From positions 1-64,000 of the forward strand of contig NZ_SELS01000004.1 in the NCBI RefSeq assembly GCF_004197395.1: a DNA stretch of 64,000 nt, written 5' to 3'. Shown one piece after another: positions 58,606-64,000 of the stretch. Every line of letters begins with the position of its first letter. Position 1 is the first letter of the stretch. Origin of the DNA: Paraburkholderia sp. UYCP14C (lineage in GTDB: Bacteria > Pseudomonadota > Gammaproteobacteria > Burkholderiales > Burkholderiaceae). A program made the position numbers and the translations under genes. The notes below the pieces were generated by a model. The model worked only from the letters and a program-made list of their open reading frames with translations. It was not told the origin of the DNA and made no database searches.

Positions 58606-59667
58606 TTACGCGCGCTGCGCGTAGTTGGTCTCGACCCACTTCCGGTATTCGCCCGAAGCGACTTCGTCAGACCATGCCTGATTGCTCAGATACCACTGAA
58701 CCGTCCTGGCGAGACCCGTCTCGAACGTTTCCGCCGGCTTCCAGCCGAGTTCGCGCTCGAGCTTGCGGGCATCGATTGCGTAACGGCGGTCGTGACCCGG
58801 ACGATCCTTCACGTAGGTGATCTGGTCGCGATACGAGCCGGCCGCCTTCGGACGCTGCTGGTCGAGCAGGTCGCACAGCGTGTGCACGACCTCGAGATTC
58901 TTCTTCTCGTTCCAGCCGCCGACGTTGTACGTTTCACCCGGCGTGCCGCGCGCGAGCACTTCACGGATCGCGCTGCAGTGGTCGCCGACGTACAGCCAGT
59001 CGCGCACGTTCTGGCCGTCGCCATACACCGGCAGCGGCTTGCCGCCGAGCGCGTTGGCGATCATCAGCGGAATCAGCTTTTCGGGGAACTGGTACGGGCC
59101 GTAGTTGTTCGAGCAATTGGTGGTCAGCACCGGCAGGCCATACGTATGATGGTAGGCGCGCACGAGGTGATCCGAGCCGGCCTTGGTCGCCGAATAGGGG
59201 CTATTCGGCGCGTAGGGCGTGGTTTCGGAGAATTGCGGATCGGTTGCGGACAGCGAGCCGAACACTTCGTCGGTCGACACGTGCAGGAAGCGGAACGCGG
59301 CGCGTTCCGCCTCGCCGAGCGTGTTCCAGTAGCTGCGGGTCGCTTCGAGCAGCGTGAAAGTGCCGACCACGTTGGTTTGCACGAAATCGGCCGGACCGTG
59401 AATCGAGCGATCCACATGGCTCTCGGCCGCGAAATGCAGCACGGCGCGTGGCTTGTGTTCGGCCAGCAGCGCGTCGAGCGCGGCGCGGTCGCAGATGTCG
59501 ACGCGCGCGAAAATGTGTTTGGGATTGCCCTGTAGCGACTTCAGCGTGCCCAGGTTGCCGGCGTAGGTCAGCTTGTCTACGTTGAGCACCGCTTCGTCCG
59601 ACGCATTCAGCCAGTCGAGCACGAAATTAGCGCCGATAAAGCCGGCGCCGCCCGTTACCAGGATCAT
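58606..59667 (-). CDS. rfbB: dTDP-glucose 4,6-dehydratase
   Basis: A 353-residue extended SDR (RmlB). [20 protein letters not shown] is the NAD-binding start. The catalytic residues lie in [11 protein letters not shown] (about 133–143, the Thr-Asp-Glu set) and [12 protein letters not shown] (about 161–172), with [20 protein letters not shown] after. It converts dTDP-glucose to dTDP-4-keto-6-deoxyglucose. ATG 59667 is chosen because the fold starts there; the frame runs 12 codons further upstream without sense. It leads the rfbB–rfbA–rfbC–rfbD operon. A consensus –10 hexamer lies 139 bases upstream. Confidence 0.96.
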   Translation of the reverse strand: MILVTGGAGFIGANFVLDWLNASDEAVLNVDKLTYAGNLGTLKSLQGNPKHIFARVDICDRAALDALLAEHKPRAVLHFAAESHVDRSIHGPADFVQTNVVGTFTLLEATRSYWNTLGEAERAAFRFLHVSTDEVFGSLSATDPQFSETTPYAPNSPYSATKAGSDHLVRAYHHTYGLPVLTTNCSNNYGPYQFPEKLIPLMIANALGGKPLPVYGDGQNVRDWLYVGDHCSAIREVLARGTPGETYNVGGWNEKKNLEVVHTLCDLLDQQRPKAAGSYRDQITYVKDRPGHDRRYAIDARKLERELGWKPAETFETGLARTVQWYLSNQAWSDEVASGEYRKWVETNYAQRA

Positions 59668-60066
59668 GTAATTCCCTTGTCGATGATGGTGACAGGCAGC
59701 CAAGAGCTTGCGACCTGCTCACCCCGTATGATGGCGTTGGTTTCTCTAGCCGTCTGTCGCGCCCACGGAGAGTGGACACTCAGACACCAATTTTATGAAA
59801 CCCCAATTATAAAGCTGCCCGGTGCAAAAACTAGAACCCTAACAACTTGAAACAGCTTGACAAAATAGTTACCGACGCGAATCGATTTTCGACTGCCGCC
59901 AGAATGGAACGCGCGCGCTCACGGCCCGCGAGCGCAGGGACAAGCCGGCTGGCACTTCCGTAGAGGGGTGGCGGAACGAGAAAACTTGCTGGGAAAACCT
60001 GATTTGAGCAGCCCAATGCAAGGCCACGGCAGACGGAGGAGAGACCGATGGACGGGATCCAGTCCG
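59668..60066. other. Non-coding gap upstream of rfbB
   Basis: About 400 bases with no gene. The left part is AT-richer and holds the –10 hexamer listed separately and a perfect palindrome gagtggacactc at 59770–59781, downstream of it on the minus strand. The right part (59870–60066) has no visible signal. Confidence 0.4.
59806..59811 (-). promoter_or_regulatory. Candidate –10 box for the rfbB operon
   Basis: The minus strand reads TATAAT exactly here, in an AT-rich patch of an otherwise GC-rich genome and 139 bases before the rfbB start. No good –35 lies 17 bases upstream (CTAGTT), so it may need an activator or be weak. The palindrome at 59770–59781 lies about 25 bases downstream, near the expected transcript start, where a repressor could bind. 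Confidence 0.35.
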
Positions 60067-60978
60067 TCAGGACACGAGCATCCAGCGCAAAGTGTCGACG
60101 AAAGGGATGGACTCGACGCTCGGCACCAGCGAGTGCAACTTGGCCGGCGATCCGGCCAGCATCTTCACGTCCGTTTGCCGGACGAATTCGGCATTAGCGT
60201 GGATTTCCAGCTCATGGCCCGTCAGTTCGCTCGCCGACGACACGATGTCGCGCACGGTATAAGGCGTGCCCGAGCAGACGTTGACCGTCTCCGCCGCAGC
60301 GTCGGAATCGAGCAGCGCTTCGTACACGCTCGCCACGTATCGCACATCGGAAAAATCGCGCGCCACATCGATATTGCCCAGCTGGATAGACGGCTCACGG
60401 CCCGTGAAATGCTCGACGATTTTCGGCACGAGGAAATTCGAGCTCTGCCCGCGGCCCGTATAGTTGAACGGCCGTACGATCAGGATCGGCAACCGGTCGA
60501 ACCAGGCATGCACCATTTTTTCCATCGCCGCCTTGCTCGCCGCGTAGTGATTGACTGGCCGCAGCGGGAAAGTTTCGTCGATCGCGTCGCTGGCCACGTT
60601 GCCGTAGACGTTGGCGCTGCTCGCAATCAGCAGCTTGCTCGGGGTATGGCCCACTTGCACGCAGGCTTCCAGCAGATTTCGCGTGCCCATCACGTTCACG
60701 CGGTAAAAGTCCAGAGGCTCGTCATGGCCGACGAAGCTGATCGCGGCCAGATGCACGATGTAATCGGGTCGCACCCGATCGATCACACGCCGGCACGCGT
60801 CGTGCGACGTAATGTCGAGGTACAGCCGCGTCGAAGTTTCCGGCTCGTCGTGGACGTCCGTCGTCTCGATCACGGTATGGCCACCAGCGCGCAATTTTTC
60901 GACCAGGTAACGGCCAGTGAAACCGTTCGCACCGGTCACCAGAGTGCGGGCGAGTGGCGCCGCCTGAAAAAAGGGCAT
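60067..60978 (-). CDS. GDP-4-keto-6-deoxy-D-mannose reductase-like SDR
   Basis: A 303-residue extended SDR. TLVTGANGFTGRYLVEKL (12–29) binds NAD(P). IASSANVYGN (about 117–126) gives the catalytic Ser region and HYAASKAAMEKM (about 142–153) the Tyr and Lys. FNYTGRGQSSNFLVPKIVEH (about 168–187) is the substrate loop seen in GDP-rhamnose-forming Rmd and in GDP-mannose dehydratase relatives. It most likely reduces GDP-4-keto-6-deoxymannose to GDP-D-rhamnose. ATG 60978 is chosen as the start, and the longer frame overlaps the apaH region. It is a single gene facing away from apaH. No gmd is present in the window. Confidence 0.8.
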   Translation of the reverse strand: MPFFQAAPLARTLVTGANGFTGRYLVEKLRAGGHTVIETTDVHDEPETSTRLYLDITSHDACRRVIDRVRPDYIVHLAAISFVGHDEPLDFYRVNVMGTRNLLEACVQVGHTPSKLLIASSANVYGNVASDAIDETFPLRPVNHYAASKAAMEKMVHAWFDRLPILIVRPFNYTGRGQSSNFLVPKIVEHFTGREPSIQLGNIDVARDFSDVRYVASVYEALLDSDAAAETVNVCSGTPYTVRDIVSSASELTGHELEIHANAEFVRQTDVKMLAGSPAKLHSLVPSVESIPFVDTLRWMLVS

Positions 60979-61174
60979 GCTTGCTTCTTCCACGGGAGAT
61001 CGTCCTGTTGTAGTGCAACATCGCCGGATCTGCAGGCTTACGGCTGCGCTAGACCAGCGGCCGTGGTATCGGTACTTCGAACGGATGGATATTATGTCAC
61101 CCTGGGATGTTGCACCGCCAAAACGCAGCACGCCCGTCGCTTACGGCAAATTTCGAACTTTTCCGCTTCGCCCG

Positions 61175-62044
61175 ATGACGCCCTTCGCCCTTCCCGATGT
61201 GTCCCCTTTGGTTCCGCTCGCCTTCGGCGATCTGCAAGGCTGCCGCGCACCGTTTCAGCAACTGCTGGCCAAAGCCGCGCCGCCGGACGGCACCCCGCTG
61301 TGGTTCGCCGGTGATCTGATCAACCGCGGCCCCGACTCGCTCGACACCTTGCGCGACGTGATCGCGCTCGGGGAGCGCGCGGTGCCGGTGCTCGGCAATC
61401 ACGATCTGCATCTGCTGTCGGTGTCGGCGGGGATTCGCAAGTCGAAGAAAGGCGACACGATCGAACAGATCCTCGCCGCGCCCGACGCCGCCGATCTGCT
61501 CGAGTGGATACGCCACCGGCCGCTCGCGCATTTCGACAACGGCATGCTGATGGTGCATGCGGGCGTGCTGCCGCAATGGGATGCGACGCTCACGCTCGAA
61601 CTCGCCGACGAGTTGCAACGCGCGCTGCGGGCGCCGAACTGGAAAGAAACGCTGGCCGGCCTGTACGGCAACGAGCCGAACCGCTGGAAGCCGGGCCTGA
61701 AGGGTATCGAGCGTCTGCGCGTCACGTGCAGCGCGTTGACGCGCTTGCGCTTCTGCACGGCCGATGGGGTGATGGATTTCAGCAGCAGCGGCACGCTCGA
61801 CTCCGCGCCGAGCGGCTGTATCCCGTGGTTCGACGCGCCGTCGCGCCAGACCGCGGACGTGACCGTCGTGTTCGGTCATTGGGCCGCGCTGGGCCTGATG
61901 CTGCGCGACAACCTGATCGGCCTCGATTCGGGCTGCGTGTGGGGGGAAAAGCTATCGGCGGTACGGCTCGCGGTCAATCCCGCGGAGCGGACGTTGACGC
62001 AGGTCGATTGCGATTCCTGCCGCGTGCCGCACGACGGCAACTAA
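61175..62044 (+). CDS. apaH: Diadenosine tetraphosphatase (symmetrical)
   Basis: A 289-residue calcineurin-like phosphatase. FGDLQGCRAPFQQLLAK (about 17–33), FAGDLINRGPDSLDTLR (about 43–59), VLGNHDLHLL (about 70–79) and MVHAGVLPQWD (about 125–135) are the metal-binding motifs, and VFGHWAALGL (about 230) completes the set. It splits Ap4A into two ADP. ATG 61175 gives the expected length near 280 residues; the frame is open further upstream, but that stretch lacks family resemblance. It marks the conserved flank of the O-antigen locus and is divergent from the reductase gene by about 196 bases. Confidence 0.95.
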   Translation: MTPFALPDVSPLVPLAFGDLQGCRAPFQQLLAKAAPPDGTPLWFAGDLINRGPDSLDTLRDVIALGERAVPVLGNHDLHLLSVSAGIRKSKKGDTIEQILAAPDAADLLEWIRHRPLAHFDNGMLMVHAGVLPQWDATLTLELADELQRALRAPNWKETLAGLYGNEPNRWKPGLKGIERLRVTCSALTRLRFCTADGVMDFSSSGTLDSAPSGCIPWFDAPSRQTADVTVVFGHWAALGLMLRDNLIGLDSGCVWGEKLSAVRLAVNPAERTLTQVDCDSCRVPHDGN

Positions 62045-62080
62045 ACAGAAGACGCTGGCGCTGCCCGGCGGCGCCACCGC

Positions 62081-62938
62081 TCAAGCCGAGCGGCGCGGCT
62101 GATCGACGGGCTCGATCAGCGTTTGCGCCGCCGCAGCAGCGTCACCCGACGACGCCGCAGCCACCACGTCGCCCTCTTGCGCGACCGTCCCCGCCACCGC
62201 GTTACCGGCCTGCATCTCGCGCAGCACGCTCGCCACAACTTGCTGGGCCTGCGCCGCAAGCACCCGCCGGTCGGCGTCCGACGCGAGCGGTGCGCCCACG
62301 TACACGTGCGCGGTCAGCGGACCGCCACGCAACAGCATATCGAGCGAGTCGGACAACGACAGATCGTCGATATACGCGGGTGCCGTCGACTGTCGGCCGT
62401 GCGCGTCCTCGTACATGATGCACAGCGGCTGCACCGGCACACCGGCCGACACCGCTGCCTGGAACATGTTCGCGTGAAACGGCAGCAACTCGAGCCCGTT
62501 CGACGTCGTGCCTTCGGGGAACACGCACATCAGCTCGCCCGCCCCGAGCCGGGCGGCGAGTTCGTGCATGATGCGCTTCGCGTCGCTGCGCTTCTCGCGC
62601 TGGATGAACACCGTGTCGAGCTGCTGCGCGAGCCAGCCGACCACCGGCCATTGCCGGATCTCCGCCTTCGACACGAACGGCGTCGGCCGCCATGCGTTGA
62701 TCACGTAGATGTCGATCCACGAGATGTGATTGGCGACGACGAGCGTGCCACGATCGAGCCGCGCCGCATCGTTGTGCACGACGAGGCGCATGCCGCACAG
62801 CCGCAGCATCTTCAGCGACCACGCGCGATTGAGCGCGTGACGCCGCTCGGCGCTCGCGTTCGGAAAGCGCGTCGCGACGGTCCACATGCCGTGCAGCAGA
62901 TGCGTGATCAGACGGACCTTGCGTAACGCGAGCTTCAT
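62081..62938 (-). CDS. plsC: 1-acyl-sn-glycerol-3-phosphate acyltransferase
   Basis: A 285-residue acyltransferase. VVANHISWIDIYVIN (about 67–81) holds the NHxxxxD catalytic motif. FVSKAEIRQWPVVG, VFIQREKRSD (about 110–119) and MCVFPEGTTSNG (about 137–148) match motifs II and III, and VQPLCIMYED is near motif IV. It makes phosphatidic acid. The N-terminal 20 residues form a basic amphipathic anchor. The C-terminal 45 residues are Ala- and Val-rich and look disordered. ATG 62938 is followed leftward by plsC only; the frame upstream is a shadow of pyrC. It converges with apaH with a 36-base gap. Confidence 0.93.
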   Translation of the reverse strand: MKLALRKVRLITHLLHGMWTVATRFPNASAERRHALNRAWSLKMLRLCGMRLVVHNDAARLDRGTLVVANHISWIDIYVINAWRPTPFVSKAEIRQWPVVGWLAQQLDTVFIQREKRSDAKRIMHELAARLGAGELMCVFPEGTTSNGLELLPFHANMFQAAVSAGVPVQPLCIMYEDAHGRQSTAPAYIDDLSLSDSLDMLLRGGPLTAHVYVGAPLASDADRRVLAAQAQQVVASVLREMQAGNAVAGTVAQEGDVVAAASSGDAAAAAQTLIEPVDQPRRSA

Positions 62939-62976
62939 GGGCGGAGCTTTCCTTGACTGGACCGAAACGATACCGC

Positions 62977-64000
62977 TCAGCGCTGCTCGTAGGCGAGCTG
63001 CCCGGACACGACGGTCGCGCGCACCTGGGCCGGCAGCTCGTAGCCGAGGAACGGCGTGTTGTGCCCCTGGCTCTTCAGCGCACGCGGCTCGACGCGCCAG
63101 TGAGCGTGACGGTCGAACACGCACAGGTCGGCCACCGCGCCGACCGCGATGCGGCCGGCCGCTTCGAGGCCGAGCACCTGCGCCGGCGCCGCGGTGATGC
63201 GATTGAGCGCGGTCGCGAGCGGCACGCCCGCGTCGTCGGCCCACTTCACCGTCAGCGACAGGAACAGTTCGAGGCCGGTCGCGCCGGGCGTCGCTTCGGC
63301 GAACGGCAGCAGCTTTTCGTCGTCGTCGACCGGCGTGTGCGCGGAGCAGATCGCGTCGATGGTGCCGTCGACGAGGCCCGCGCGGATCGCTTCGCGATCG
63401 CGCTGCTGACGCAGCGGCGGATCGAGCCGGAACTGCGAGTCGAAATAACCGATGTCGAGGTCGATCAGATGCACGTGATTCACGGTGACGTCGCACGACA
63501 CCGGCAGGCCTTCGGCCTTCGCCGCGCGCACGAGCGCCACGCCAGCCGCCGACGACACGTGCGAAACATGCACGCGCGCGCCGGTCACTCGCACGAGTTC
63601 GAAGATCGTATGCAGCGCGATCGTTTCAGCGGCCACCGGCACGCCCGACAATCCGAGCCGCGACGCGAGCGCACCGCTCGCGGCGACGCCGCCCTTGCCG
63701 AGGTACGCATCGACGGGACGCAGCCACACGGTGAAGCCATAGGTCTTCGCGTATTGCAGCGCGCGCATCGTCACCTGAGTGTCGACGATCGGCGTGTCGG
63801 CCTGCGAAAAGCCGATGCAGCCCGCTTCGGTCAGCCCGACCATCTCGGTGATGACCTGCCCTTTGAGACCGACCGTCAGCGCACCGAGCGGGTACACGTG
63901 CGCCTGATTCAGATTGCGCGCGCGGAACCTCAGCATCTCGACGAGGCCCGGCTCGTCGAGCGTCGGATCGGTGTCCGGCAGGCAGACCAGGCTCGTCACG
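62977..64000 (-). CDS. pyrC: Dihydroorotase (PyrC-type), 5' end beyond the window
   Basis: The last 341 codons of an amidohydrolase. TSLVCLPDTDPTLDEPG and ARVHVSHVSSAAGVALVRAA are family stretches, with the metal His in VHVSHVS, then CDVTVNHVHLID and ICSAHTPVDDDEKLLP (the catalytic Asp region). The end has LGLEAAGRIAVGAVADLCVF, as in dihydroorotases. It closes carbamoyl aspartate to dihydroorotate in pyrimidine synthesis. The start lies to the right of base 64000; the GTG at 63999 is only where the frame is cut. It is 38 bases upstream of plsC on the same strand. A class variant lacking activity (PyrX-type) is possible because the N terminus is unseen. Confidence 0.93.
   Translation of the reverse strand, partial: VTSLVCLPDTDPTLDEPGLVEMLRFRARNLNQAHVYPLGALTVGLKGQVITEMVGLTEAGCIGFSQADTPIVDTQVTMRALQYAKTYGFTVWLRPVDAYLGKGGVAASGALASRLGLSGVPVAAETIALHTIFELVRVTGARVHVSHVSSAAGVALVRAAKAEGLPVSCDVTVNHVHLIDLDIGYFDSQFRLDPPLRQQRDREAIRAGLVDGTIDAICSAHTPVDDDEKLLPFAEATPGATGLELFLSLTVKWADDAGVPLATALNRITAAPAQVLGLEAAGRIAVGAVADLCVFDRHAHWRVEPRALKSQGHNTPFLGYELPAQVRATVVSGQLAYEQR

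Overview
The window is GC-rich proteobacterial DNA that I read as Burkholderiaceae, most likely Paraburkholderia or Burkholderia. The main evidence is gene order. The right edge runs apaH–plsC–pyrC, next to an rfbB-A-C-D (rmlBACD)–manC–wzm–wzt block, and a wbiG/wbiH/wbiI-like trio sits further left. As I recall, this resembles the frame of the B. pseudomallei/B. thailandensis O-antigen locus. Nearly everything here makes, modifies or exports surface polysaccharide. No tRNA, rRNA or CRISPR array was seen.

Region A (1–15.3 kb) starts with the 3' end of an IS30-family element. It continues with a Wzx/Wzy-type exopolysaccharide or capsule locus, mostly on the minus strand. In transcription order this is a Wzc-like tyrosine autokinase/co-polymerase, a glycosyltransferase, a Wzy-like polymerase, a Wzx-like flippase and two more glycosyltransferases. 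A secreted GH71/GH99-like hydrolase diverges from wzc. The tightly overlapping hddA–gmhA–hddC–gmhB operon makes GDP-D-glycero-alpha-D-manno-heptose. A perosamine-synthase-like aminotransferase follows.

Region B (15.3–24.9 kb) holds a gap with no recognisable gene, a methyl-accepting chemotaxis protein, a WecA/MraY-family transferase and a PAP2 phosphatase. It ends with the O-antigen initiation trio: a WbpM-like 4,6-dehydratase, a WbpL-like phosphosugar transferase and a WbpV-like reductase.

Region C (24.9–39.9 kb) is a variable glycosyltransferase island. A plus-strand operon of four overlapping genes includes a tandem double GT2 enzyme. It also includes a roughly 1,084-residue protein in which a module carrying a Trp-Trp pair recurs nine times, mostly at an exact 69-residue period, in front of a GT4 domain. 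This repeat protein is the strongest candidate for something undescribed. A minus-strand operon of two glycosyltransferases, a histidine phosphatase and an unrecognised protein converges on it. Two methyltransferases and a zinc dehydrogenase follow.

Region D (39.9–46.2 kb) is visibly less GC-rich at its left end. It carries two Gtr-like sets (GT2 + GtrA + large membrane protein) for lipid-linked side-chain modification. Each set has one broken member, and a different one in each: an amber stop in the first gtrA, and frameshifts in the second set's YfhO-like membrane protein.

Region E (46.2–64 kb) is the conserved minus-strand O-antigen block. It has two glycosyltransferases, wecB, a polysaccharide-deacetylase-like protein, a PaaK/CapK-like adenylate-forming enzyme, an ABC exporter (short Wzt plus Wzm), manC, the dTDP-L-rhamnose genes and a GDP-4-keto-6-deoxymannose-reductase-like gene. 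Housekeeping apaH, plsC and a partial pyrC close the window. Two export routes therefore sit side by side, Wzx/Wzy/Wzc on the left and Wzm/Wzt on the right, fed by GDP-heptose, GDP-mannose-derived sugars, dTDP-rhamnose, UDP-ManNAc and UDP-QuiNAc/FucNAc-type precursors.
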